The notes below the pieces were generated by a model, which did not search any database, was not told the origin of the DNA, and saw nothing but the letters and a program-made list of their open reading frames with translations. From FEN-299 sp963727765 (GTDB lineage Bacteria > Acidobacteriota > Vicinamibacteria > Vicinamibacterales > Fen-181): a stretch of 64,000 bases of DNA. Below are positions 45,182 to 54,573 of the stretch, piece by piece. The position numbers and the translations under genes are program-made. The DNA is taken from contig CAVSGZ010000013.1 in the NCBI GenBank assembly GCA_963727765.1, forward strand, positions 573,743 to 637,742. Reading direction: 5' to 3'. Position 1 is the stretch's first letter. Each line of letters opens with the position of its first letter.

Positions 45182-46053
45182 TCACTGCTCCAGGACAGAC
45201 CGCAGGTAGTCCTTGAACGCGCCGGCCAGCTCGGGCCGCCGCAGCGCGAAATAGACCATCGCCTTCAGGAGCCCGAGCTTGTTGCCCGTGTCGTGGCGGA
45301 CCCCCTTGACCTCGCAGGCGTAGATCGGCCGCTGCCGCAGCAGACGGCGCAGGCCGTTGGTGAGCTGGATTTCGCCCGTGCGGTCGACCTGGGTCTCGGC
45401 CAGCGCCGGGAAGATGTCTGGCGTCAGGATGTAGCGGCCGATGATGGCGAGGTTCGACGGGGCCTCCTCGCGCTTCGGCTTCTCGACCAGATCCTTCACC
45501 CGATACACGCCGTCGCCGAGCGACTCGGCGATGTCGACGATCCCGTAGGCCGAGACGGTTCCTCCGGCACGCGCTCGACGGCGAGCACCGGCCCCTGCAC
45601 GCGCTCGAAGAGGTCGATCATCTGGCGCAGCGCCGGCGGATCGGCGTCGATCACGTCGTCGCCGAGGATGACCGCGAACGGTTCCTCGCCCACCAGCTCG
45701 CGCGTGACGAGCACCGCGTGGCCCAGGCCGAGCGGCTCGCGCTGGCGAACGTACGCGAAGTTGACCAGGCTCGAGACCTTCCGGACCTCGGCGAGGAGGT
45801 CGGTCTTGCCGCGCGACTGAAGGAACAACTCCAGTTCGACCGACGTGTCGAAGTGATCCTCGATCGCGTTCTTGCCGCGGCCGGTGACGAGGATGACGCT
45901 CTCCACGCCCGAGGCGATGGCCTCCTCGACGCCGTACTGGATCACCGGCTTGTCGACGAGCACCAGCATCTCCTTCGGCTGGGCCTTGGTCGCCGGCAGG
46001 AACCGGGTGCCGAGGCCGGCGGCGGGGAACACGGCTTTGCGAATGCTGGTCAC
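45182..46053 (-). CDS. galU: UTP-glucose-1-phosphate uridylyltransferase, apparent -1 frameshift
   Basis: A 290-aa (corrected) nucleotidyltransferase making UDP-glucose. The N-terminal frame begins MTSIRKAVFPAAGLGTRFLP and runs through KPVIQYGVEEAIASG and FAVILGDDVID to VERVPEE. The second frame resumes VSAYGIVDI, VEKPKREEAPSNLAIIGRYI and TGEIQLTNGLRRLL and ends YLRSVLEQ. Restoring one base near 45558 (EETVSAYGIV) joins them, and the spacing VP-x6-YGI then matches the family. It converges on the zinc-ribbon gene, with stops 4 nt apart. The split is most likely a sequencing error. Confidence 0.9.
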
Positions 46054-46172
46054 GGGCGGGCCTCCTCGCGGGAGATCGTATCCGAGGTTCGGTCCGGGAG
46101 GAAGAACCGGCCCGGATCCGGGGCGAAACGTCTGGCCCGGCGTCGCCGGAATCGCGTAGGATGGCAGGAGAC

Positions 46173-47462
46173 ATGCTCGATCCGAACTTCGTCCGCGACC
46201 ACCTCGATCTCGTGCGGGCCGGCCTCCGGAGCCGCGGCATCGACCCCGACGCCGACCTTGCTGCGCTGGCCGGGTTCGACACGCGCCGCCGCGCCGTCAT
46301 CGTCGAGGTCGAAGAGCTGAAGCGGCAGCAGAACACGTCGGGCGAGGAAGTCGCCCGCGCCAAGAAGGAAGGGCGCGACCCGAGCGCCGTGTTTGCCGCC
46401 AACCGCGAGCGCGGCCAGCAAATCAAGCGGCTCGAGGCGGACCTCGAAGCGATCGAGCGGCTGCGCACGGGGCTCCTGCTGACGATCCCCAACCTGCCGG
46501 CGGCGCGCGTGCCGGTGGGGAAGAGCGCCGCCGACAACCTGGAGGTGCGGCGGGTCGGCGAGCCGCGCGCGTTCGACTTCGAGCCGCAGGCCCACTGGGA
46601 TCTCGGGCCCGCGCTCGGCATCATCGACTTCGAGCGCGCCACGAAGGTGTCGGGGGCGCGGTTCGCCTTCCTGATGGGCGACGGCGCCCGCCTCTCCCGC
46701 GCGCTCATCAACTTCATGCTCTCGCTGCACTCGACCGAGCACGGCTATCTCGAGGTCGAGCCGCCGTTCATGGTCAACGCGGAGGCGCTGACCGGCACCG
46801 GCAACCTGCCGAAGTTCGAGGCGGACCTGTTCAAGATCGCCGGCGACTGGGATCTCTATCTCGTGCCGACCGCCGAGGTCCCGCTCACCAACCTGCATCG
46901 CGGGGAGATCCTCGACGGCCGCCGGCTCCCGCTCAAGTACTGCGCCTACACCCCGTGCTTCCGCAGCGAGGCCGGGTCGTACGGCGCGGACGTGCGCGGC
47001 CTCATCCGGCAGCACCAGTTCGACAAGGTGGAGCTGGTCAAGTTCGCGCACCCAGACAGGTCGCACGAGGAACTCGAGAGCCTGACGCACGACGCCGAGC
47101 AGGTGCTCGTCCGGCTCGGCCTCCCGTTCCGGACCGTGATGCTCTGCACCGGCGACATGGGCTTCGCCTCGGCGACGACCTACGACATCGAGGTGTGGCT
47201 GCCGAGCCAGCGGACCTACCGCGAGATCTCGTCGTGCAGCAACACCGAGGCGTTCCAGGCGCGCCGCGCGAACATCAAGTTCCGCCCCGAGGGGAAGGGG
47301 AAGGCGGAGTTCGTGCACACGCTCAACGGATCGGGGCTCGCCGTCGGCCGCACGCTCATCGCGATCGTCGAGAACTACCAGCAGAAGGACGGGTCGATCG
47401 TGATCCCGGAGGCGCTGAGGCCGTTCATGGGAGGGCAGGAGCGCATCGTCGCACGGGCGTAG
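46173..47462 (+). CDS. serS: serine-tRNA ligase
   Basis: A 429-aa class II synthetase. The N-terminal coiled-coil tRNA-binding arm (DTRRRAVIVEVEELKRQQNT) precedes the catalytic core with motif 2 CFRSEAGSYGADVRGLIRQH and motif 3 NGSGLAVGRTLIAIVENYQ. ATG 46173 (MLDPNFVRDH) is preferred over ATG 46161 because a GGAG lies just upstream and family members start here. It is followed by a tRNA-Ser gene, a functional neighbour. Confidence 0.96.
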   Translation: MLDPNFVRDHLDLVRAGLRSRGIDPDADLAALAGFDTRRRAVIVEVEELKRQQNTSGEEVARAKKEGRDPSAVFAANRERGQQIKRLEADLEAIERLRTGLLLTIPNLPAARVPVGKSAADNLEVRRVGEPRAFDFEPQAHWDLGPALGIIDFERATKVSGARFAFLMGDGARLSRALINFMLSLHSTEHGYLEVEPPFMVNAEALTGTGNLPKFEADLFKIAGDWDLYLVPTAEVPLTNLHRGEILDGRRLPLKYCAYTPCFRSEAGSYGADVRGLIRQHQFDKVELVKFAHPDRSHEELESLTHDAEQVLVRLGLPFRTVMLCTGDMGFASATTYDIEVWLPSQRTYREISSCSNTEAFQARRANIKFRPEGKGKAEFVHTLNGSGLAVGRTLIAIVENYQQKDGSIVIPEALRPFMGGQERIVARA

Positions 47463-47470
47463 AATGGGGA

Positions 47471-47577
47471 ACCGGGATCGGGGATCAGGGTTCAGGGATC
47501 AGCGATCGGGGATCGCGATCCGGCGCATCGTGCGTCCCTGATCCCGGACCCCCGGCCCCCGATCCCTGATTGCGTCA
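47471..47577. repeat. inverted array of heptamer repeats (GGGATCA type)
   Basis: Left units of the form GGGATCGGGGATCAGGG are followed by right-side CCCTGATCCCGGAC and CCCGATCCCTGATT, an imperfect inverted array between serS and tRNA-Ser(UGA). It is the same class as the arrays near 23803 and 62333. Confidence 0.75.
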
Positions 47578-47588
47578 GGTCCGAGAGC

Positions 47589-47678
47589 GGAGAGGTGGCC
47601 GAGCGGTCGATGGCGGCGGTCTTGAAAACCGCTGCACGGGGAACCGTGCCGGGGGTTCGAATCCCTCCCTCTCCGCCA
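47589..47678 (+). tRNA. tRNA-Ser(UGA)
   Basis: A 90-nt class II tRNA. The acceptor GGAGAGG pairs with CCTCTCC, the D-arm has GTGGCCGAGCGGTCGA, the anticodon loop CTTGAAA carries TGA, and a long variable arm and a GGTTCGAATCC T-arm follow. Discriminator G and CCA are encoded. Confidence 0.96.
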
Positions 47679-47861
47679 ACCTTCGCTCTCCCTCGGCTTG
47701 CTCGACCCTCGGGAGAGCTACGGTTGGCAAGCCAGCGGCAGGCGAAGGTTGTCCCGCCGTAGCGGGGGGAGGAGTGAGGCTTGCCGGACCGCCGCGAAGG
47801 CGGACGGCTAGGCTCACCTCCGGCTTGCTTCCCTCCTCGGCGAGCCACGGTTGGCAAGCCA
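47678..47861. repeat. palindromic and direct repeats downstream of tRNA-Ser
   Basis: CAACCTTCGC (47678-47687) is inverted as GCGAAGGTTG (47742-47751), enclosing a CTCTCCC / GGGAGAG stem. GAGCTACGGTTGGCAAGCCA (47715-47734) recurs with one change at 47842-47861. No gene is seen here. Confidence 0.65.
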
Positions 47862-47923
47862 TCCCGCTCGTTTCCGGCGCGGGCGCGCCACAGTCCGCAG
47901 CGCTTTCCGCCGATAAACAGGGA

Positions 47924-50050
47924 GTGGAGACGACCAGCCCGGGGCCGGGCGCGACAGACGAGCTGGATCAGGGCAAGGCCGGGTCGGCGCTGAACGAGAC
48001 GTGCGCCGACAGCCGTCGAGCCGTGCTGCGGCCAGACCTGAGTCGGTTCCTCGTCGATTTCTCGATCGCCCTACACCGCATCGCTTTGTATCCCCGCGAC
48101 CATCCGTCGCTCGTTCCCGTCCTCGACGCCCTGGCCAGGCGGGCGGACGAGATGCTGCAGGACCGCCCGCGGCTCGCGGTGGGCGTGGCGCGTGACCGGC
48201 TCGTGATCGAGGGGGTCGTCAGCGAAGCGCGGCATCCGCTGCTCCGCGGGCTCGCCGAACACCTCCACCGGCACCACGTGGCCGCCATTTCATTCCTGCG
48301 AGGGGTGGACAGGTCGGAGCTCACCGATGTCGTGGCTGCGCTGGCCGAAGACCCGAACCGCGGAAAGGGCTCAGTGGGCCGGCTGCCGAGAGAGCAGGCG
48401 CCCTCCTGGCCGCACGTCACCCTCCATCCGCTGACCATCGACGGCCTCGAGATCGTAGACAGCGATCCCGAGTCGGCCACCGGCGCAGCGGGCCGGTACG
48501 CGGACCTGTGGCTTGGGCTGGCGCGCGCCGCCCTGGAACGAAGCGCCGGCGACGACCTGGGCACGTCGGCGGGAGGGCCAGCGGCCGTGGCCCGGGCCAT
48601 CAACGATCACCAGCCTGTCGAGGCTTACGACCAGGTCATTGTCGGCTACCTCACGGAGATTGCCGAGGACCTTCGCGCGGCGGGCAGCACGGACGCAGTG
48701 GAGCTGCGGCACCGCGTGTCGAGCCTCGTCTCGACGATGCATCCCGAGACGCTTCGGCGCCTTCTCGAGATGGGTGGCGACACGCTCGGACGGCAAAAGT
48801 TCCTTCAAAACGCCGCCGTCGGCATGAGTGCCGGCGCCGTCGTCCACCTCGTGAAATCCGCAGCCGAGGCGGCAGACCAGACCGTTTCGACCGGCTTCGT
48901 TCGGTTGCTGACCAAGCTCGCGGCGCATGCCGAAGGCGGCAGCCCGGCGGTGCGGCCGCTCGCCAACGCTGCGCTTCGGTTGCAGGTCGACCACTTGATT
49001 GCCGGGTGGTCGCTGCCCAATCCAACCTCCCCCGATTACGCCGCCGCGCTCGACCGAATTGCCCGCGGACAGGTTACGCCGGGCCGGGCGGGCACATCTG
49101 CCGGGAGTACGCCGGCCGAACCCCTGCGGATGGTCCAGATGTGCCTGGAGCTCGACCAGGAAGCACCCGCGCTCTGGCGGGCCGTTGATCGGCTGGTGGC
49201 AGAGGGCCACATGGCTCGGCTGCTGGATACGCTGGACGAGGCGGGCGCCGGCGAGCTGGCTGAGCGGGTGCGGGCTCACGTGGCGTCGCCAGAGACGGTA
49301 CGCGGACTGCTCTCGCGCGTGCCGCCGGATCTGGCCTCGTTGGATTGCCTCTTGCCCCGCCTGGGCGGCGGGGCCCTGTCGCCGCTCTTCGACCTGCTGC
49401 CGTCGGACGACCGGACAATGCGCCGCGCGGTCTTCGATCGTCTCCGGCGCGCGGGAGAGCGGGGCGTGGCGGAGATCAGGGTGCGCATGGACGACGATCG
49501 GTGGTACGTGCTCCGGAACCTGCTGGCGCTACTTGCGGAGATGGAGCACCTGGCCGCGGACTTCGATCCGTTGCCCTGGCTGGCGCACGAGGACGCGCGC
49601 GTTCGACGCGAAGCGCTGCGGGCGGCCTTGCGCCTCCCGGCGGCGCGCGCGAAAGCCCTTTCGGCCGGTCTCGCCGACGGCGATCACCGCGTGCTTCGCA
49701 TCGCATTGGCCGCCGCCCGGGAGTGGCGCCCACCGGCCGCGCTGCGGCAACTCGTCGCCCTGATCGGGCAGGAGACACTCGCCGACGACTTGCGGGCCGT
49801 CGCCGTGGAGGCGCTGGCGCGGGCGAACCGCAGTCCGCATGCGCTGAATATCCTCCTCCGAGCGGCCCTGCGGAGCGGGCGGTTCCTGCGCAAGCCGGTT
49901 CTGGCGCACAAGAGCGCCACGGTTCTGGCAGCCCTGTCGGGCCTCGCCGCGAACTGGGCACGCGACCCGCGGGCGGCCGCCGCGATCGGCCTGGCCGCGT
50001 CCTCGTCTGACCCCGAGATCCGTCAATCCGTGAGCGGGGTCTCCCAATGA
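47924..50050 (+). CDS. HEAT-like repeat protein of unknown function
   Basis: About 708 aa. GTG 47924 is my best start; the frame is open further upstream but runs into tRNA-Ser. An N-terminal domain (about 35-110: FLVDFSIALHRIALYPRDHP, then LVIEGVVSEARHPLLRGL) resembles the N terminus of the next gene product. The middle is helical. The C-terminal third (about 480-700) consists of HEAT-like helices (AEMEHLAADFDPLPWLAHED, then RREALRAALRLPAARAKALS and LRQLVALIGQETLADDLRAV). No membrane segment or signal peptide is evident. The TGA stop overlaps the ATG of the HD-GYP-like gene (ATGA), so the two are translationally coupled and probably act together. Confidence 0.75.
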   Translation: METTSPGPGATDELDQGKAGSALNETCADSRRAVLRPDLSRFLVDFSIALHRIALYPRDHPSLVPVLDALARRADEMLQDRPRLAVGVARDRLVIEGVVSEARHPLLRGLAEHLHRHHVAAISFLRGVDRSELTDVVAALAEDPNRGKGSVGRLPREQAPSWPHVTLHPLTIDGLEIVDSDPESATGAAGRYADLWLGLARAALERSAGDDLGTSAGGPAAVARAINDHQPVEAYDQVIVGYLTEIAEDLRAAGSTDAVELRHRVSSLVSTMHPETLRRLLEMGGDTLGRQKFLQNAAVGMSAGAVVHLVKSAAEAADQTVSTGFVRLLTKLAAHAEGGSPAVRPLANAALRLQVDHLIAGWSLPNPTSPDYAAALDRIARGQVTPGRAGTSAGSTPAEPLRMVQMCLELDQEAPALWRAVDRLVAEGHMARLLDTLDEAGAGELAERVRAHVASPETVRGLLSRVPPDLASLDCLLPRLGGGALSPLFDLLPSDDRTMRRAVFDRLRRAGERGVAEIRVRMDDDRWYVLRNLLALLAEMEHLAADFDPLPWLAHEDARVRREALRAALRLPAARAKALSAGLADGDHRVLRIALAAAREWRPPAALRQLVALIGQETLADDLRAVAVEALARANRSPHALNILLRAALRSGRFLRKPVLAHKSATVLAALSGLAANWARDPRAAAAIGLAASSSDPEIRQSVSGVSQ

Positions 50051-51241
50051 CACCAGCCGCCTGTTTCCTGGGTTCGTTCGGTCGCGCCCTCGCGACGACG
50101 GCGCTGTACGGCGAGGGGCACCCCGCCCTCGAAGACGCCATCGACCGCGCGTGGCGCGACCTCGAGGGCCTCCTCGCCGTCGCGCCGCGGGCGGTATTCA
50201 CGTTCCTTGGCGAGACGGTGCTGCTCGGCGACGTGCCCGTCGCCGACATTCGAGCGTGGGAGTGGTCCGAGCGGCTGTCGGCGGGAGGCATCCAGCGCGT
50301 GCAGTTCGACGCCCCGTTCACCCGCGCGAAGTTCGCGGCCTTCCTGTCCGACCTGCTCGCCAGACTGACTGGCCACGAGCCACGCCAGACGTCCGCCGCG
50401 GACGTTTCGCACGGTGTCCGCTTTGGTCCCGTGGGGTTGCGCGGCGACGCGACGCCTTGCGGGACACCCATGCCGACGGCCACCCTCGCCTGCTCGCTGC
50501 ACGACGAAGTCGCGGCGACGCGGTGGCTCGGCGAGGAGGTGCGGAACAACCACCCGATTCCCATGCTCGAGGCCGAGACGATCGTGCGATCGCTCTCGGT
50601 GGCCATGCACGTCGAGCAGCAGGTCATGCTGCCGCTCGTTGAACTCAAGGACTACGACCAGGTACTCGGTGACGCACTCGCTGAACGTCTCCCTGCTGGC
50701 CATGGGCCTGGCCGAGCGGATGGGCCTCGGCGACAGCGAGGTGCACGACTATGGCGTCGCCGCGCTGCTGCACGACATCGGCAAGACGCTCGTGCCGCTC
50801 GACATCCTGAACAAGACGGGCCAGTTCACCGACGCCGACCGGAGCGTGATGAACCGGCACCCCGCAGACGGCGCCAGGCTCATCCTGCGCGCCGATAGGC
50901 AACTGGAGTTCGCCGCCATCGTCGCCTACGAACACCACATCCTCCCGACCGGCGGCGGGTACCCCGCCTTGCGTCTTCCCCGCACGTGTCACCCGGCCAG
51001 CCGTCTCGTCCAGATATGCGATATGTTCGACGCCCTCCGCACGCGCCGCCCCTATCAGGAGGCACACCCGCTCGACGGGGCCATCGCGGTCCTCCGGAGG
51101 ATAGCCGGTGGAACGCTCGACCCGCAGCTGATCAATCTCTTGGCGGCGATGGTTGCGGAAGCGGAGGACGCGCAGACGCCCGCGTCGCCGGTGACGGGGC
51201 AAGAGGGTTCGTGGCTCGACCGTCAGCGCCCGCCCGGATGA
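50047..51241 (+). CDS. HD-GYP-like domain protein, apparent +1 frameshift
   Basis: About 397 aa after removing one G near 50661 (data CCAGGTACTCGG; DQ-YSVTHSLNVSLL expected). The N-terminal domain (CFLGSFGRALATTALYGEGH, then FTFLGETVLLGDV) resembles that of the preceding HEAT-like protein. The C-terminal half is an HD-GYP-type phosphohydrolase: YSVTHSLNVSLL, ALLHDIGKTLVPLDILNK, MNRHPADGARLI, EHHILPTGGGYP and LVQICDMFDALRTRRPY. The HD pair is intact. The GYP loop is GGGYP rather than the usual DGxGYP, so c-di-GMP hydrolysis is uncertain. It ends 19 nt inside the convergent GGDEF gene. Confidence 0.82.
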
Positions 51242-52779
51242 AGAGGCCGCGCCTCGGCCACGATCACCCGGTTCTTGCCGGCGCGCTTGGCTTCGTAGGT
51301 GGCTTCGTCCGCGCCCTTGATGAAGCTCTCGGGGCTGAGACCCGGCACGAACGCGGCGACGCCGAAACTCCCCGTGACGGTCCCCGACTGACCGTTCTCG
51401 TCGATCAGTTCAGCGACCCGACCCACCTCCGCCTCGACGACGGCGCGCAGGCGCTCGGCGGCAATCGCCGCGCCGGGCGCGGCCGCCTCGGGCAGGATGA
51501 TGATGAACTCCTCGCCGCCGCACCGGCAGGCGATGTCGACGTCCGCCCGCTTCACCGTGGCCGTGGCGACTGTTCCGCGGATGTTCCTCTTGATCGCCTG
51601 CGCGACCTCTCGAAGCACGTCGTCGCCCTTCAGGTGTCCGTACCGGTCGTTGATCTTCTTGAAGTTGTCGAGGTCCAGCATCACGAGCGACAGCGGGTGC
51701 CCGTAGCGCGTCGACCGGGCCATTTCGCCGCGCAGGCGTTCGTGGAAGTAGCGATAGTTGTAGAGGCCGGTCAGACCGTCGGTCACAGCCATCCGTTCGG
51801 ATTCGGCCAGCACCCGGGCCAGGTGGAGACACACCGCCACGTGGGCGGCGAGGGTCGTCAGCAGGCGGACATCGTCGTCGTCGAAGGCATCCTCGACGGC
51901 GCTCTCGATGGTCAACACGCCGAGCAGCTCTTCCTCGAAGAGGATGGGCACCGCAATCTCGGACCGGGCACCATCGAAGCCGGAGCTGATGTACCCGGGG
52001 TCGGACCCGACGTTGCCGACGTTGACGACCCGGTGCTCGACCGCGCAGCGTCCGGTGATCCCGTGGCCGAAGGGAATCTGCATGCCGGCGGGTTCCTTGG
52101 CCAGCCAGCCGGTCGACGCCTCGAGCACGAGATGATCGTCCTCAACCCGGAGGATGGCGCAGGAATCGTGGTGCAGTCGCTGCTGGATCTGGCTGACGAT
52201 CCAGGGGAAGCGCTCGTCGCTTCTGACGAGGGTGGCCAGTTGAAGGCCGATGTCCTGCACGAGGCCGAGCTGGCTGCGGACCACGGCGTTGTAGAGCGCG
52301 ACGCCGAGCTGCGTGGCCAGGATCTTCAGCGTGTGGACGTCGTGCGCATCGAAGGCGCTTGTCTGCGCGCTCTGCGTGTTCAACACGCCGAGCACCTTCC
52401 CCCGGAAGACGATCGGGACGTCGAGCTCCGAGCCGAACGCCTGATCCCCCAGCTGCACGTAGTGCGGGCACGCGCTCAGGTCGGGCACGAGCGACTCAAC
52501 CTTGCTCTGGGCGCAACGGCCGGTGATCCCGGTGCCGAGGGGAATGCGCTTGCCGAGGATTGCCTCGGGGTACTCGGTGACGGCCCGGATGACGAGGTCC
52601 GAGCCTTCCCGGAGGAGGATGGCGCAGTAGGAGTAGTTGAGCCGTTCCTTGACCGCCTGGACCGTGAGTTGAAGCAGCCGGTCCAGGTCGTACTCGGCGT
52701 TGATCCGCAGCCCGATGTCGAGAACCAGCTCGACATGATCCTGCAGGGTCATGCCACGGCGCGGTCCGTTGTCGTCCAT
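51223..52779 (-). CDS. GAF-GAF-GGDEF diguanylate cyclase (copy 1)
   Basis: 518 aa, starting MDDNGPRRGM at 52779. Two GAF-type sensory domains (about 20-175: LLQLTVQAVKERLNYSYCAI, then GRCAQSKVESLVPDLS; and about 185-340: FPWIVSQIQQRLHHDSCAIL, then GRCAVEHRVVNVGNV) are followed by a GGDEF domain (MAVTDGLTGLYNYRYFHERL). The active-site motif is GGEEF at 421-425. The inhibitory I-site RxxD is not conserved (ADVD at 412-415), so product feedback is probably lost. No membrane helix or signal peptide, so a soluble sensor. The paralogue lies immediately upstream. Confidence 0.92.
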   Translation of the reverse strand: MDDNGPRRGMTLQDHVELVLDIGLRINAEYDLDRLLQLTVQAVKERLNYSYCAILLREGSDLVIRAVTEYPEAILGKRIPLGTGITGRCAQSKVESLVPDLSACPHYVQLGDQAFGSELDVPIVFRGKVLGVLNTQSAQTSAFDAHDVHTLKILATQLGVALYNAVVRSQLGLVQDIGLQLATLVRSDERFPWIVSQIQQRLHHDSCAILRVEDDHLVLEASTGWLAKEPAGMQIPFGHGITGRCAVEHRVVNVGNVGSDPGYISSGFDGARSEIAVPILFEEELLGVLTIESAVEDAFDDDDVRLLTTLAAHVAVCLHLARVLAESERMAVTDGLTGLYNYRYFHERLRGEMARSTRYGHPLSLVMLDLDNFKKINDRYGHLKGDDVLREVAQAIKRNIRGTVATATVKRADVDIACRCGGEEFIIILPEAAAPGAAIAAERLRAVVEAEVGRVAELIDENGQSGTVTGSFGVAAFVPGLSPESFIKGADEATYEAKRAGKNRVIVAEARPLHPGGR

Positions 52780-52932
52780 ATCACACCGTCGACCGTCGGG
52801 CCTGCGTAGCCGTTCACCCGCAAGACGCGTCCGACCAGGCGCGGAAAGCCCCCCGGAACTCCACCAGAATTCTACACCGATCCCCGGCGCCTTCACGAGC
52901 GCATGACGGCAGCGCCCGCTTGAACGAAGCGG

Positions 52933-54465
52933 TCACGCCTCCGCCACCACCACGCAGTTCTTGCCGGCCCGCTTGGCCCGGTAGACCGCCTCGTCCGCCC
53001 GCCTGATGAAGCTCTCGGGCCCGAGACCCGGCACGAACGCGGCGACGCCGAAGCTGCCGGTGACGGGCCACGGCTGGCCGTTCTCGTCGGTCAGGCCGAC
53101 GACGCGCCCCACCTCCGTTTCGATCATGACCCGCAGGCGCTCGGCGGCGATCGCCGCACCGGGGGCCGCGGCCTCCGGCATGATGATGATGAACTCCTCG
53201 CCACCGTAGCGAGACGGGATGTCGATGTCCGCCTGCTTTGTCGTCATCGTGGCATCAGTGGTGCGGGTGTTCTTCTTGATCTTCCGCCCGATCTCTCGAA
53301 GCACCTCGTCGCCCTTCAGGTGTCCGAACCGGTCGTTGATCTCCTTGAAGTCGTCCAGGTCGACCATCACGAGCGAGAGCGGGTGACCGTACCGCGCCGA
53401 CCGCGCCATCTCGCTGTGCAGCCGTTCGTAGAAATAGCGATAGTTGTAGAGGCCGGTCAGCGCGTCGGTCACGGCCAGCCGTTCGGATTCGGCGAACACC
53501 TGCGCCTGATGGAGACACACCGCTGCCTGGGCGCCGAGCGTCGACAGCAGACGAACGTCGTCATCGTCGAAGGCCTCCTCGGTGCTGCTCTCGATGGTCA
53601 GGACGCCAAGGAGCTGTTCCTCGAAGCGGATGGGCACCGCGATCTCGGACCGCGCCCCCTCGACGCCGGAGGTGATGTAGCCCGGGTCGGATCGGACGTT
53701 TCCGACGTTGATCACTCTGTTTTCGGCCGCGCAGCGGCCGGTGATACCCTGGCCGAACGGGATCTCCATGCCGACCAGATCCCGAGCAAACCCGCCCGTT
53801 GAAGCCTCCAGCACGAGGCGCTGGTTGTCGACACGGAGAATGGCGCAGGATTCGTGGTGGAGACGTTGCTGGATCTGGCGCACGATCCAGGGGAAGAGCT
53901 CTCCCGCCCTGACAATGGTGACCAACTGAAGGCCGATATCCTGGACCAGTTCCAGTTGGTTACGGATCTGGGCGTTGTAGAGCGCCACGCCGATCTGTGT
54001 TCCCAGGATCTTGAGCGTGTGGACGTCGCGGGCATCGAAGGCGTTTGTTCGCGTACTTTGCGTGTTCAAGACGCCGAGGAGCTTCCCCCTGAACACGATC
54101 GGAATGTCGAGTTCGGATCGGAAGACCTGATCCCCTAGGTGCACGTAGTGAGGACACTGGCTCAGGTCGGGGACGAGCGACTCCACCTTGCTCTGGGCAC
54201 AACGGCCGGAGATCCCGGTGCCGAGGGGAATGCGCTTGCCGAGGATCGTCTCAGGGTATTCGGTGACGGCCCGGATGACGAGGTCCGAGCCTTCCCGGAG
54301 GAGGATGGCACAGTAAGCGTAGTTGAGCCGTTCCTTGACGGCCTGGACGGTGAGCTGCAGCAACCGGTTCAGGTCGTGCTCGGCGTTGACCCGCAGGCCG
54401 ATTTCGAGCACGAGTTCGATGTAATCCTGCGAGGCCCTGGCGCGCACCGATCCGTTGTCGTCCAT
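52933..54465 (-). CDS. GAF-GAF-GGDEF diguanylate cyclase (copy 2)
   Basis: A 510-aa tandem paralogue of the preceding gene with the same architecture: two GAF-type domains and a GGDEF domain (LAVTDALTGLYNYRYFYERL, GGEEF at 421-425). The I-site is again altered (ADID instead of RxxD). The 5' leader and first codons are almost identical to those of copy 1 (GGTGTGATATGGACGACAAC), so the duplication included the leader. The two proteins differ mostly at the extreme N terminus and in the GAF pockets, suggesting different ligands. The substrate is assumed to be GTP giving c-di-GMP, from family knowledge. Confidence 0.92.
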   Translation of the reverse strand: MDDNGSVRARASQDYIELVLEIGLRVNAEHDLNRLLQLTVQAVKERLNYAYCAILLREGSDLVIRAVTEYPETILGKRIPLGTGISGRCAQSKVESLVPDLSQCPHYVHLGDQVFRSELDIPIVFRGKLLGVLNTQSTRTNAFDARDVHTLKILGTQIGVALYNAQIRNQLELVQDIGLQLVTIVRAGELFPWIVRQIQQRLHHESCAILRVDNQRLVLEASTGGFARDLVGMEIPFGQGITGRCAAENRVINVGNVRSDPGYITSGVEGARSEIAVPIRFEEQLLGVLTIESSTEEAFDDDDVRLLSTLGAQAAVCLHQAQVFAESERLAVTDALTGLYNYRYFYERLHSEMARSARYGHPLSLVMVDLDDFKEINDRFGHLKGDEVLREIGRKIKKNTRTTDATMTTKQADIDIPSRYGGEEFIIIMPEAAAPGAAIAAERLRVMIETEVGRVVGLTDENGQPWPVTGSFGVAAFVPGLGPESFIRRADEAVYRAKRAGKNCVVVAEA

Positions 54466-54573
54466 ATCACACCGTCGACGGTCGAACGCGCCTGGCCAGC
54501 CACCCGCGATCCGCCGTACAAACCTGTATCGGCCGCTCGGCAGGGTTGAAACAGGATCACGCTCGTCCCGCTC

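Noticed and set aside
47570..47923. HEAT-like protein starting upstream of or within tRNA-Ser
   Set aside because: The open frame runs through a tRNA and repeat DNA; the coding-like sequence begins only after about 47924.
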